Assembly (NCBI GenBank): GCA_964640955.1
Contig: CAZXJI010000013.1
Coordinates: forward strand, 28,988 to 92,987
From: CAXXOK01 sp964640955
GTDB taxonomy: Bacteria; Bacillota; Clostridia; Christensenellales; Aristaeellaceae
Length of the DNA stretch: 64,000 nucleotides
Direction of reading: 5' to 3'
Part shown: one piece after another, positions 39,732 to 51,120 of the stretch
Layout: each line of letters begins with the position of its first letter
How positions within the stretch are numbered: position 1 is the first letter of the stretch
Translations under genes and position numbers: made by a program
Notes under the pieces: model-generated
Told to the model about the DNA's origin: nothing
Seen by the model: only the letters and a program-made list of their open reading frames with translations
The model's database searches: none

Positions 39732-41249
39732 TTATCGGGATGTGAATTTCCGTCTGGGCTGCCGTGCGGCGGGCCTGTGCTCGCCCTGCTCGGCGCGTTG
39801 GACGCGCGGCTGTTCGGCGTGCGGCGCTCTCGACTGTTCGGCATGCCGGGCGCGCGGCTCCGCACGGTCGCGACTCTGCGATGAGGGAACCGGGCGGCGC
39901 TCGGCGGGCGCGGTGACCGCCGCGGGGCCGAACCGGCGCTCCTGCGGGGCGCGAACGGTTTGCGGCCGCTGCAGCGGCGTGCCCCTCAGCGGCTCCCGCG
40001 GGCGTTCCGCGCGGCTTGCCGGCGTGCCTTTCGCCCTGGGCGCGACGGCTTCGCCGCGGAGGTTCACGTTCTTCACGCGCGCGGGGCGGGGCGGGCGCGG
40101 CTCCTTGACCGTTTCGGTAAACACCTGCATCGGCCATGCGCTTTCCTTGCGGGGAATCTTTTTGCCGATCAGCTTTTCCACCGCGTAGAGCTGCTTCATC
40201 TCGTCGATGCAGCAAAAGCTGATCGCGTCGCCGTCAAGCCCGGCGCGGCCCGTGCGGCCGATGCGGTGCACGTAGGCTTCCGGCTCGTTGGGCAGGTCGT
40301 AGTTGAACACGTGGGAAAGCCCCGCCACGTCGATGCCGCGGGCGGCGATATCGGTGGCGATGAGTACTTTAAGCTCCCCGCTCTTAAACTTCCCCATGGC
40401 ATCCTGCCGGGCATTCTGGCTCTTGTTGCCGTGGATGGCCATGGCCTTCACGCCCATGTGATCCAGCTCGCGAACCACCTTGTCCGCGCCGTGCTTGGTG
40501 CGGGTGAACACCAGCGCGTTTTCCACCTCGGGCTTTTTGAGCAGATCGGCCAGCAGGTATTTCTTGTTAGCCTTATCCACCATGTAAAGCGTCTGGTGGA
40601 TGGCGTCCACGGTGCTGCTGACCGGGTCGACCTTCACGCTCTCCGGCTGGTGGAGGATGCTCATGGCGAGCGCCTCCACTTCCTTGGGCATCGTGGCGGA
40701 GAAAAACAGCGTCTGCCGTTTGGCTGGTAATTGGGCGATGACGCGCTTCACGTCGTGTATAAAGCCCATGTCCAGCATCCGGTCGGCCTCGTCCAGCACG
40801 AAGATTTCGATATCCGAAAGCCGGATGTACCCCTGCCCGATCAGGTCGTTGAGGCGGCCGGGCGTCGCCACCAGAATCGCGGGGTTGCGCTTGAGCTGCG
40901 CCACCTGCCCGGCCTGGCTCACGCCGCCGAAGATGACGCAGGAGACGAGCGGCAGGTACTTGCCGTAGTCCACGAAGTTCTCCTGAATCTGTATCGCCAG
41001 TTCGCGCGTGGGCGTCAGGATCAGCGCGCGGGGGTTGCGCGTTTTCGCGGGCGTCTCCGTAAGCCGCTGGAGAATGGGCAGGGCGAACGCGGCGGTCTTG
41101 CCCGTGCCGGTCTGCGCGCATCCCAGCACATCCTTGCCCTCCAGCACGAAGGGGATGGTCTCCCGCTGGATCGGGGTGGGTTCTTCGTAGCCGGCTGCCC
41201 GCGTCGCTTTCAAAATCGGCGGGATCAGCGGCAATTGATTGAAATTCAT
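39732..41249 (-). CDS. DEAD-box ATP-dependent RNA helicase
   Basis: A 505-residue helicase. It begins MNFNQLPLIPPILKATRAAGYEEPTPIQ (Q motif). AQTGTGKT (Walker A) is near 48, VLDEADRMLDMGF near 147, SAT near 178, HGNKSQNARQ near 265 and the HRIGRTGRAG motif near 324. The C-terminal 120 residues are basic and low complexity (Arg/Pro/Ala-rich), an RNA-binding tail as in RhlE/CshA-type enzymes. The ATG at 41249 has AAAGGATG 7 bp upstream. The protein probably unwinds RNA in ribosome assembly or decay, mainly in the cold. Convergent with the lipid operon. Confidence 0.95.
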   Translation of the reverse strand: MNFNQLPLIPPILKATRAAGYEEPTPIQRETIPFVLEGKDVLGCAQTGTGKTAAFALPILQRLTETPAKTRNPRALILTPTRELAIQIQENFVDYGKYLPLVSCVIFGGVSQAGQVAQLKRNPAILVATPGRLNDLIGQGYIRLSDIEIFVLDEADRMLDMGFIHDVKRVIAQLPAKRQTLFFSATMPKEVEALAMSILHQPESVKVDPVSSTVDAIHQTLYMVDKANKKYLLADLLKKPEVENALVFTRTKHGADKVVRELDHMGVKAMAIHGNKSQNARQDAMGKFKSGELKVLIATDIAARGIDVAGLSHVFNYDLPNEPEAYVHRIGRTGRAGLDGDAISFCCIDEMKQLYAVEKLIGKKIPRKESAWPMQVFTETVKEPRPPRPARVKNVNLRGEAVAPRAKGTPASRAERPREPLRGTPLQRPQTVRAPQERRFGPAAVTAPAERRPVPSSQSRDRAEPRARHAEQSRAPHAEQPRVQRAEQGEHRPAARQPRRKFTSR

Positions 41250-41310
41250 CCAAACATCCTTTCCGCCGTCGGGATCGGCGCGCCGTTTGCGCGGGCCCAA
41301 CGGAATTCTC

Positions 41311-41339
41311 ATCATACCATATCGGGCGCGGAAAAGCAA
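41311..41339 (-). promoter_or_regulatory. Promoter of the DEAD-box helicase gene
   Basis: On the minus strand TTGCTT (41339-41334), 17 bp, TATGAT (41316-41311), about 60 bp before the ATG. Confidence 0.55.
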
Positions 41340-41403
41340 AACACAAAAGGCGGCGGGCCCCGAAGGAGGACCCGTCGTCGGGAAACGAAACAACGCGGAA
41401 GCG

Positions 41404-42300
41404 TCAGTCGTCGTTCTCGTCCGTCAGACCGCCAAGGTTCAGCGCGTCGTAGGGGATAAAGCCGCGCGCGGTTTTGCCGTCCACGGTGGTCTGAACGTAT
41501 GCCCAGGAGGCATTGCCGCTCTGGAACGCCGACAGGTACGTGACCGTCTCCCCCGCCTGGAGGGTGCGGATGGTGGTCAGCGTCGCCACGGGATCGTCGG
41601 TGAGGCTTGCGCTGCGCGCGCAGGTCGCGGGTTGGGCGCCGAACTGCAGGTTGCCGCTCTGCGCGCTGCCCTTGATGTCGGAGCCGTTCACATACCCCAC
41701 GCGCACCGCGCCGTTGTTGGTTTCATACATCACCAAAAGCCAGTTGCCGTCCCAGCCGGCGGCGTACACGCTGCCGTTGGTGCTGACCAGCGCCTTGCCG
41801 TTCGCGCCCCGCCAGGAGGAAGTGCCGGGCGCCGAATACACCGCCAGCTTCTGGCCGGTTTTCAGGGCGATGTACGTAAAGCCGGAAAGAATGTCGAAAT
41901 GATCGAAGCTGATGTAGTCCAGGTAGTTCTTGCCGCCCGGGTTGGTGGTGTCCAGAGCCCTCATTTCGTTTCGCACCTGCTTGACCAGGTGTTCGTTCGT
42001 CCATTCCAGCGAGGTCAGCTGAGAATAGCAGGCGGCGCTGTTGTCGGGGTTGGCGTTGGGGGCGTACCAGGCGAGCGCGGAGAAGTAATTGTCGTACTTC
42101 CCGCCCGCGATGAAGTTATAGCCGTGCCGCGCGAAGATTTCGTTGAGAATATAGCCCAGCGATTCGTAATCCCATTCCCACAGTTCGTCCTCCGTCAGGG
42201 AACGGGTATCGCTGTCCGGGATAATGTACTGCCGCCCGGCCAGCGCGCAGGCCGGGATCAGCATCAGAAGAAGCGACAGCGCGATCAGGCGTTTCCACAT
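41404..42300 (-). CDS. Secreted YARHG-domain protein with SH3-like C-terminus
   Basis: A 298-residue exported protein. Signal peptide at 1-21 (LLLMLIPACALA). Residues about 33-105 are a YARHG domain (LTEDELWEWDYESLGYILNEIFARHGYNF; the name motif reads FARHG). Then an SH3-like region with GSVYAAGWDGNWLLVMYETN and, at the end, SWAYVQTTVDGKTARGFIPYDAL, which parallels the end of the protein at 25984. YARHG proteins are extracellular and of unknown role, probably wall binding. It lies immediately downstream of the ribosomal block but has its own promoter. Confidence 0.82.
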   Translation of the reverse strand: MWKRLIALSLLLMLIPACALAGRQYIIPDSDTRSLTEDELWEWDYESLGYILNEIFARHGYNFIAGGKYDNYFSALAWYAPNANPDNSAACYSQLTSLEWTNEHLVKQVRNEMRALDTTNPGGKNYLDYISFDHFDILSGFTYIALKTGQKLAVYSAPGTSSWRGANGKALVSTNGSVYAAGWDGNWLLVMYETNNGAVRVGYVNGSDIKGSAQSGNLQFGAQPATCARSASLTDDPVATLTTIRTLQAGETVTYLSAFQSGNASWAYVQTTVDGKTARGFIPYDALNLGGLTDENDD

Positions 42301-42362
42301 ATTTCCTATCTCCTTCCCGTTCCAGGCGGGCGGCGACGCAGGATAAAATTGTCTCTATGTCC

Positions 42363-42390
42363 AGTATAGGACTTCCGGCCGGATTGTCAA
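42363..42390 (-). promoter_or_regulatory. Promoter of the YARHG protein gene
   Basis: On the minus strand TTGACA (42390-42385), 16 bp, TATACT (42368-42363), about 60 bp before the ATG. Confidence 0.7.
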
Positions 42391-42476
42391 TTGCAAATCT
42401 TTCTGCAGTCCGGCGTCGGCGGCGCTTCAGGAGGGGGAGGGGAGAAGCGGAAGCGCGAAGGCCTGCATAAACGATG

Positions 42477-42509
42477 AAAAAACGGAGACTCTTTCGAGTC
42501 TCCGTTTTT
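42477..42509 (-). terminator. Terminator after rplA
   Basis: AAAAACGGAGACTC and GAGTCTCCGTTTTT pair around TTTC; the T run works on either strand. It closes the rpmG-secE-nusG-rplK-rplA unit right after rplA. Confidence 0.9.
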
Positions 42510-42527
42510 CAGCGCATATAGGACTTT

Positions 42528-43217
42528 TTAGAACTTCAGCGGGTTGACCTTCACGGCCGGACCCATGGTGGAGCTCAGGTAAAGCGAGCGCACGTAAACG
42601 CCCTTCGCGGTGGAAGGCTTGGCCTTGTTGATGGCGTCCATGAGCGTTTTGAGGTTCTCGCCCAGCTTTTCGGCGCCGAAGGAAGCCTTGCCCATGGGGC
42701 AGTGGATGATGGCGGTCTTGTCCACGCGGTACTCGACCTTACCGGCTTTGATGTCGTTGATCGCCTTGGTCAGGTCCATGGTCACCGTGCCGGACTTGGG
42801 GTTGGGCATGAGGCCCTTGGGGCCCAGGATGCGGCCGATGCGGCCCACGACGCCCATCATGTCCGGCGTGGCAACGATCACGTCGTAGCCGAACCAGTTT
42901 TCGGCCTGGATCTTCTGCACCATTTCCTCGCCGCCCACGAAATCCGCGCCGGCGGCTTCGGCTTCCTTCACCTTGTCGCCCTTGGTGATGACCAGCACGC
43001 GCACCACGCGGCCGGTGCCGTTGGGCAGCACAACCGCGCCGCGAACCTGCTGGTCCGCGTGGCGGGGGTCGACGCCCAGGCGGCAGTGGAACTCGATGGT
43101 CTCGTCAAACTTCGCCGTGCTGGTTTTGCACACGAGGTCGCAGGCCTCTTCGGGATCGTAGGCCTTGAGGGAATCGATCAGCTTGACGCTGTCCGTATAT
43201 TTCTTACCGTGTTTCAT
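42528..43217 (-). CDS. rplA: 50S ribosomal protein L1
   Basis: A 229-residue protein of the L1 stalk, which helps release deacylated tRNA from the E site and can repress its own operon. MKHGKKYTDSVKLIDSLKAYDPEEA starts it. The signature VATPDMMGVVGRIGRILGPKGLMPNPK occurs near 125-150. The ending SSTMGPAVKVNPLKF is also usual. It follows rplK by 55 bp. rplJ and rplL, its usual next neighbours, are absent here. Confidence 0.98.
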   Translation of the reverse strand: MKHGKKYTDSVKLIDSLKAYDPEEACDLVCKTSTAKFDETIEFHCRLGVDPRHADQQVRGAVVLPNGTGRVVRVLVITKGDKVKEAEAAGADFVGGEEMVQKIQAENWFGYDVIVATPDMMGVVGRIGRILGPKGLMPNPKSGTVTMDLTKAINDIKAGKVEYRVDKTAIIHCPMGKASFGAEKLGENLKTLMDAINKAKPSTAKGVYVRSLYLSSTMGPAVKVNPLKF

Positions 43218-43272
43218 CGTTCAATTCCTCCCTGTGGTATTAGCGGCACAATGTCCTCCCACAAACGCTTTG

Positions 43273-43698
43273 TTATTCCTCAACCGTGATGCCCATGGAG
43301 CGGGCGGTACCGCGAACCATGCTCTCGATGCTCTCCAGGTCGGTGGCGTTCACATCGGGGCGCTTGATTTCGGCGATTTTGCGAACCTGCTCTTTAGTGA
43401 GCATCCCGACCTTGTCGCGGTTGGGACGGCCGCTGCCGTGTTCAACGCCCAGTTCCTTCTTGATCAGCACGGGAACGGGCGGCGTTTTGGTGATGAAGGT
43501 GAAGGTGCGGTCGGTGTACACGGTGATCACCACGGGGATGATCATACCGGCTTCCTTGGCCGTACGCTCGTTGAACTCTTTGCAGAAACCCGGGATATTC
43601 ACGCCGTGCTGGCCCAGCGCCGGCCCGATGGGGGGCGCGGGCGTCGCCTTGGCGGCGGGAACTTGCAGCTTGATCATGGATTGGACTTTCTTAGCCAT
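43273..43698 (-). CDS. rplK: 50S ribosomal protein L11
   Basis: A 141-residue protein of the GTPase centre. MAKKVQSMIKLQVPAAKATPAPPIGPALGQHGVNI is the classic N-terminal segment that binds EF-G and thiostrepton. TRDK-like NRDKVGMLTKEQVRKIAEIKRPDVNA and RGTARSMGITVEE close it. Length is standard. It lies 150 bp downstream of nusG. Confidence 0.98.
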   Translation of the reverse strand: MAKKVQSMIKLQVPAAKATPAPPIGPALGQHGVNIPGFCKEFNERTAKEAGMIIPVVITVYTDRTFTFITKTPPVPVLIKKELGVEHGSGRPNRDKVGMLTKEQVRKIAEIKRPDVNATDLESIESMVRGTARSMGITVEE

Positions 43699-43848
43699 GG
43701 TGTTGGAACCTCCTCAGATTGTGGTAATGCGGAACGCAACTGTTCCTCCCACGACCCGCCGGGCCCGGCGCGGTTCGCGCGGCGGGGGAGACGGGTGTAG
43801 CGGCGGTCGCCCGCCTGTGCGGCGCGCCTGCGCCGGGGATAACGGGGG

Positions 43849-44382
43849 TCAGACCTTGACCACGTCCTGCAGGTCGACTTCCACGGGCATTTCACGGCCC
43901 AGGAACATCTTGACCTTCACGGTCAGCTTCTGGCGCACGGTGTCCACGTCCTCCACGATGCCCGTGAAGTTCTCCAACGGGCCGGAGAGAATGCGGACTT
44001 CCTCGCCGATGGCGATGCCGAACTCCACGCTGTTTTCCTGCGTGGAAAGCATCATATCGACTTCTTCGGGCGTTAAGGCCACGGGTTTGCTGTCGGGACC
44101 CACGAAGCCGGTCACCCCGCGGGTGTTGCGCACCAGATACCAGCTTTCGCTGGTCTCGATCATATGCACGAGCACGTAACCGGGGTACACCTTGCGCTGG
44201 CTCTTCACACGGCGGTTGTTCTTGATCTCCACCACGTCCTCCACGGGGACGCGCACGTCGAGGATCAGGTCCTGCATGCCGTTGTTTTCGACAGACTTCT
44301 CGATGTTGTCCTTAACCTTGTTTTCGTAACCCGAATAGGTATGCACCACATACCAGCAGGGCTCCTTGCTTTTTTCGGCCAT
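43849..44382 (-). CDS. nusG: Transcription termination/antitermination protein NusG
   Basis: A 177-residue elongation factor that binds RNA polymerase and couples it to ribosomes or Rho. WYVVHTYSGYENKVKDNIEKSVEN is the NGN domain start; GYVLVHM and VRNTRGVTGFVG follow. The C-terminal KOW domain is GEEVRILSGPLENFTGIVEDVD with FLGREMPVEVDLQDVVKV. Start is ATG 13 bp after the secE stop. Confidence 0.97.
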   Translation of the reverse strand: MAEKSKEPCWYVVHTYSGYENKVKDNIEKSVENNGMQDLILDVRVPVEDVVEIKNNRRVKSQRKVYPGYVLVHMIETSESWYLVRNTRGVTGFVGPDSKPVALTPEEVDMMLSTQENSVEFGIAIGEEVRILSGPLENFTGIVEDVDTVRQKLTVKVKMFLGREMPVEVDLQDVVKV

Positions 44383-44395
44383 TGCGGTCTCCTTA

Positions 44396-44674
44396 CTAGT
44401 TGGACATGATCAGGTTGACCAGCGAGGACGCACCCATGTCCAGCAAGCCGATGATCACCATCAGGAACACCATCGCCACGACGACGATGATCGTATAGTT
44501 GATCAGCTTGTCTTTGGTCGGCCAGGTAACCTTCTTGAGCTCGTGCCACATGTTTTTGAACGCGAAGCCGATCTTCTTGAAGAAGCCGACGAACCCGCGC
44601 CCGAAACGGACGAAGAAGTTTTCCTTCTTGCCCTTGACCGGAGCCTTGGTTACGGCCTTTTTTTCGTCTGCCAT
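44396..44674 (-). CDS. secE: Preprotein translocase subunit SecE
   Basis: A 92-residue protein with a charged N-terminus and one membrane helix (about 60-85, TIIVVVAMVFLMVIIGLLD). WHELKKVTWPTKDKLINYT near 42-60 is the SecE signature that clamps SecY. The ATG at 44674 has AAGGAG 8 bp upstream. An in-frame GTG 9 bp earlier is too close to it. It lies between rpmG and nusG, the normal order. Confidence 0.94.
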   Translation of the reverse strand: MADEKKAVTKAPVKGKKENFFVRFGRGFVGFFKKIGFAFKNMWHELKKVTWPTKDKLINYTIIVVVAMVFLMVIIGLLDMGASSLVNLIMSN

Positions 44675-44702
44675 CGTTTTCACTCCTTGCCGCCTAAGCG
44701 CG

Positions 44703-44864
44703 TCACTTCGTCTCGCGATGAAGCGTGTGCTTCTTGCAGAAACGGCAGTACTTGTTCAGCTCGATGCGATCAGGGGTGTTCTTCTTGTTCTTCATGGAGT
44801 TGTAATTGCGCTGCTTACACTCGGTGCAAGCCAGCATAACCTTGTTGCGGGCAACGCTAGCCAC
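44703..44864 (-). CDS. rpmG: 50S ribosomal protein L33
   Basis: A 53-residue protein starting at GTG, with GGAGGTG about 8 bp upstream. It reads ASVARNKVMLACTECKQRNY and ends with CRFCKKHTLHRETK. Two CxxC pairs (ACTEC and YCRFC) show the zinc-binding form of L33. It stands at its usual place before secE. Confidence 0.93.
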   Translation of the reverse strand: MASVARNKVMLACTECKQRNYNSMKNKKNTPDRIELNKYCRFCKKHTLHRETK

Positions 44865-44895
44865 GTCCGCCACCTCCTACTGTCCGGTTGTCGGG

Positions 44896-44926
44896 CTCCG
44901 GCCTTCGCTCCATACGGGGGCCGGAG
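44896..44926 (-). other. Hairpin between tuf and rpmG
   Basis: CTCCGGCC (44896-44903) pairs with GGCCGGAG (44919-44926). No T-run lies on the minus strand, so it may be a weak attenuator or a processing site in the 150-bp tuf-rpmG gap. Confidence 0.35.
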
Positions 44927-45014
44927 ACGGTTGGTACGTTGGGGCCCCGCCCGCCGGCGCCGCGCAAACGGCCGCACCGGCGGGATGATCCGGGAAAGGC
45001 TCCCGGCGGGGGAA

Positions 45015-46229
<1,215 letters not shown>

Positions 46230-46292
46230 GGTTAGTTCCTCCTTAACAACAGATGTAAAAGCGATTCAACGCTTCAGGTTCGTTAACGGGTT

Positions 46293-48374
<2,082 letters not shown>

Positions 48375-48428
48375 ATACGATGGGTCTCCTTTCGAAAACG
48401 CTTCTTAACGCGGTTGGGGCGCGCCCGC

Positions 48429-48899
48429 TTACCAGCGGTAGTGGGCGAACGCCTTGTTGGCCTCGGCCATGCGGTGCATTTCTTCCTTGCGCTTCACGGC
48501 GTTGCCGGTATTGTTGGCGGCGTCCAGCAGTTCGCCCGCCAGGCGCTCGGCCATGGTCTTTTCGCCGCGCTTGCGGCTGAATTCCACCAGCCAGCGCAGC
48601 GCCAGGGTCTGCCGGCGCTCGGGGCGGATTTCGATAGGCACCTGGTAGGTGGCGCCGCCTACGCGGCGGGCCTTCACTTCCAGCTGCGGGGCTACGTTGG
48701 CCAGCGCTGCGGTGAACACGTCGTTGGCGTCCTTGCCGGTCTTTTCGGCGATGGTGTCGAACGCCGTGTAGCAGATGCGCTGCGCGGTGCCGCGCTTGCC
48801 GTCCAGCATGATCTGGTTGATCAGCTTGGTGACGACCGTCGTCCCGTGTACGGGATCGGGCAGCACCTCGCGCTTGGGAATAAATCCACGACGGGGCAT
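48429..48899 (-). CDS. rpsG: 30S ribosomal protein S7
   Basis: A 156-residue primary 16S rRNA-binding protein. MPRRGFIPKREVLPDPVHGTTVVTKLINQIMLDGKRGTA begins it, and VGGATYQVPIEIRPERRQTLALRWL plus KTMAERLAGELLDAANNTGNAVKRKEE are the signatures. It ends HRMAEANKAFAHYRW as usual. The gap of about 250 bp to rpsL is long for this operon. Confidence 0.98.
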   Translation of the reverse strand: MPRRGFIPKREVLPDPVHGTTVVTKLINQIMLDGKRGTAQRICYTAFDTIAEKTGKDANDVFTAALANVAPQLEVKARRVGGATYQVPIEIRPERRQTLALRWLVEFSRKRGEKTMAERLAGELLDAANNTGNAVKRKEEMHRMAEANKAFAHYRW

Positions 48900-49147
48900 G
48901 AGATTCCCTCCTTAAACATTGGCATTGGCGACGGCGTAGCCGTCGCGGGCGGATGGTTTTCGTTTCCTTACGGGTGTTTGCGCGCTGTACACGGGCTTTC
49001 TGGCGGCCGTCAGCATCGGCCGCTCCGCCTTGAGGCGGAGAACCACGCGGTGTGCGTCGCGAGGCGCGCGCGGGTTAAACGCGCGCCGTCGTTAAGCGCC
49101 TGCGCCCGCTCCGAAAGGACTCCTGCATGGGCAGCGCAAAGGACGGC
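48900..49147 (-). other. Long GC-rich rpsL-rpsG spacer with hairpins
   Basis: No gene is seen. Three inverted pairs stand out: GCGGCC/GGCCGC near 49004-49024, CTCCGCC/GGCGGAG near 49024-49042 and GCGCGCG/CGCGCGC near 49065-49087. They could attenuate or process the str transcript. Confidence 0.4.
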
Positions 49148-49522
49148 TTACTTCTTGGGCCGTTTCGCACCGTAACGGGAACGAGCCTGCATCCGCTTTG
49201 CCACGCCGGCGGTATCCAGCGCGCCGCGGATGATGTGGTAACGAACGCCGGGCAGGTCGCGTACGCGGCCGCCGCGGATGAGCACCACGCTGTGCTCCTG
49301 CAGATTGTGGCCGACGCCGGGGATGTAGCACGTACCTTCGATCTGGTTGGTCAGACGGATACGCGCGATCTTGCGAAGGGCCGAGTTCGGCTTTTTGGGC
49401 GTGGCGGTTTTCACGCTCAGGCATACGCCGCGCTTCTGCGGGCAACCCTGCAGAATGGGCGCCTTGGAGTGTTCTTCCAGCTTCAGCCGCCCCTTGCGAA
49501 CCAATTGATTGATCGTGGGCAA
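49148..49522 (-). CDS. rpsL: 30S ribosomal protein S12
   Basis: A 124-residue decoding-centre protein. The start is TTG: GGAGG lies 8 bp upstream and the product then begins with the family's PTINQLVRKGR. An earlier in-frame GTG would overlap the ribosome site. KTATPKKPNSALRKIARIRLTN, the streptomycin-site Lys in KKPNSALRK, and GVGHNLQEHSVVLIRGGRVRDLPGVRYHIIRG are conserved. Ends RYGAKRPKK. Confidence 0.98.
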   Translation of the reverse strand: MPTINQLVRKGRLKLEEHSKAPILQGCPQKRGVCLSVKTATPKKPNSALRKIARIRLTNQIEGTCYIPGVGHNLQEHSVVLIRGGRVRDLPGVRYHIIRGALDTAGVAKRMQARSRYGAKRPKK

Positions 49523-49587
49523 AGATAACACCTCCGAGTTTATGTTCCATAAACGCTCCGCAACCCCCGGAGCGATCTACGGCGAAG

Positions 49588-49833
49588 TTATTTGAGAAGC
49601 GCGGCCGAGGCGGTTTTGACCCCGACGAGGCAAAGCTTGCCCAGCTTCTCCATGCTGTCCGTCACGGTGACGGGCACGCGGTGCTCCTCGCAGGCGGATT
49701 CGACCTGGCGGTAGATGTACTCGTCCGCGTCCCTGCACAGAAAAACGCGCGCCGCGCGGCCGTCCCTGACGGCGCGAAGCACCTGCTTGGTGCCCACCAC
49801 GCGCTTGCCGGGTTCGCGAAGCTGCCCTTCCAT
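49588..49833 (-). CDS. L7Ae-family ribosomal protein (YbxF/L7Ae-like)
   Basis: An 81-residue RNA-binding protein that begins MEGQLREPGKRVVGTKQVLRAVRDG. VFLCRDADEYIYRQVESACEEHRVPV and MEKLGKLCLVGVKTASAALLK follow the L7Ae/L30e/Gadd45 fold; these proteins bind kink-turns. GGGAGG sits 10 bp before the ATG. In Bacillota it normally stands between rpoC and rpsL; here it is the first gene of the str cluster and rpoC is missing. Confidence 0.85.
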   Translation of the reverse strand: MEGQLREPGKRVVGTKQVLRAVRDGRAARVFLCRDADEYIYRQVESACEEHRVPVTVTDSMEKLGKLCLVGVKTASAALLK

Positions 49834-49940
49834 GCGGTCGTCCCTCCCCGAGGATGTCCTCTTTGCCCGCGAACGCACCGAATGCGGCAGATTTTGCCAC
49901 ATATTCCCTGACGGGTGTGCGCACAACGGGCAACCATAAC

Positions 49941-49969
49941 ATAATACCATGCGGCAAGGGGCTTGTCAA
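49941..49969 (-). promoter_or_regulatory. Promoter of the L7Ae-rpsL-rpsG-fusA-tuf cluster
   Basis: On the minus strand a perfect TTGACA (49969-49964), 17 bp, TATTAT (49946-49941). Transcription starts about 100 bp before the L7Ae-like ATG. Confidence 0.8.
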
Positions 49970-50145
49970 CGGTTATCGCAAACGGATCGCACCGCTTCGC
50001 CCCGGGAATACGGCACGGGGACATACTAATGAAAAGACCGCCGAAACAAACGGCGGCCGAAACCGGCGGCGGGTACGGGAAGCGAAAGCCGCGGTTGCAA
50101 TTCGCCGTCGTCGTGGTACACTGACGGCGGGGAGACGCAGCCGCG

Positions 50146-50589
50146 TTACGCCGCGCCGCCTTCGCGGGCGGAGACCCGCACGTAGTGCCACAGGCCGAGC
50201 GCCACCATCAGGCCGCCCAGCAGCTTGTTCAGGCTGAAAACGCCCGTCATCGCATAGTCCAGCACCAGCCCCATGCCCAGCTGGGTGACGATGACCAGCA
50301 CCGTGGAGAGAAAGGCGGGCAGACGCGGCGTTACGTAGATGAGCAGCTGGACCATCACCACGCCCACCGCGCCGCCGAAAAACATCGCCACCGTGCGAAG
50401 CGTCGCCGGCCCGAGCGCTGGCAGGGCGGCGGGCAGCCCCGCCAGGAGCAGGAAGAGCAGGGACGTCGAAAGCCCCGTCACGTAGTTGACCAGCGTCCCC
50501 ATGCACAGTCCGTTATGTTTGGCGTACAGGGCGTTCAGGTAGCGGCAAAGCACCGTGTTGGCCCCGATGAACACTGCTATGAAGATCAT
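50146..50589 (-). CDS. DMT-family (DUF606/YdcZ-like) small transporter, second half
   Basis: A 147-residue membrane protein with about five helices (MIFIAVFIGANTVLCRYLNALYAK; GTLVNYVTGLSTSLLFLLLAGLP; AMFFGGAVGVVMVQLLIYV; FLSTVLVIVTQLGMGLVLDY). It matches the half-size DUF606 proteins that pair with a similar half to make a ten-helix drug/metabolite-type carrier. GGAGGGG is upstream of the ATG. It lies 14 bp behind the first half gene. The substrate is unknown. Confidence 0.8.
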   Translation of the reverse strand: MIFIAVFIGANTVLCRYLNALYAKHNGLCMGTLVNYVTGLSTSLLFLLLAGLPAALPALGPATLRTVAMFFGGAVGVVMVQLLIYVTPRLPAFLSTVLVIVTQLGMGLVLDYAMTGVFSLNKLLGGLMVALGLWHYVRVSAREGGAA

Positions 50590-50603
50590 CCGTTTTCCCC
50601 TCC

Positions 50604-51026
50604 CTATCCCAGCATCATGACCGCGATGCCCCCGACGATGAGCAGAAAGCTCAGCGCGTGGCGCGGTTTGAACGGCCGCCTGTCGGCGCCCAGCCACCCG
50701 AACTGGTCGATGGCCGCGCCCAGCAGCGTCTGCCCCAGCAGCATCAGCGCTACCGACACCGCCACGCCGAGCCTGGCGAAGCTCGCGTTGCAGCCCAGCA
50801 CCGTAAACACGCCCAGCACGCCGCCCATATACCCGTACCAGGGCGTGGAGCGGTCCCGGCGTATTTTCTCCCGCCGTATGGCGATCCACGCAAGGATGGT
50901 CGTGAGTCCTACCGCGTGCACCACGACCGTCGAGGGCAGATTGCCCAGGTACAGCGCCAGATCGCCGTTCTGCGCCACCGTGATCGCGGCCAGCGCGCCG
51001 GAAAGCGCCGCCAGAAAAGCCGTCAT
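50604..51026 (-). CDS. DMT-family (DUF606/YdcZ-like) small transporter, first half
   Basis: A 140-residue membrane protein with about five helices (MTAFLAALSGALAAITVAQNGDLALYLGN; VVVHAVGLTTILAWIAI; YGYMGGVLGVFTVLGCNASFARLGVAVSVALMLLGQTL; LSFLLIVGGIAVMMLG). It is the partner of the gene at 50146. The gene is divergent from a Crp/Fnr-type regulator, which probably controls it. Confidence 0.82.
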   Translation of the reverse strand: MTAFLAALSGALAAITVAQNGDLALYLGNLPSTVVVHAVGLTTILAWIAIRREKIRRDRSTPWYGYMGGVLGVFTVLGCNASFARLGVAVSVALMLLGQTLLGAAIDQFGWLGADRRPFKPRHALSFLLIVGGIAVMMLG

Positions 51027-51080
51027 GGTTCATTCCTCCCGTCACGGGGAGCATAGCAGGTTTTCCTTTCGACGGGTGAT

Positions 51081-51090
51081 GACATATGTC
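51081..51090. promoter_or_regulatory. Palindrome in the divergent promoter region
   Basis: GACATATGTC is a perfect 10-bp palindrome, with TGAT just to the left and CTAATC to the right. It lies midway between the divergent transporter and regulator starts, the expected place for a Crp/Fnr-type site. Confidence 0.4.
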
Positions 51091-51120
51091 CTAATCCGAA
51101 CAAAAAAAGGAGATGGAAGT

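Noticed and set aside
49004..49087. Hairpins in the rpsL-rpsG gap as a terminator
   Set aside because: None has a T-run on the minus strand and the essential downstream genes would be cut off; at most a partial attenuator.
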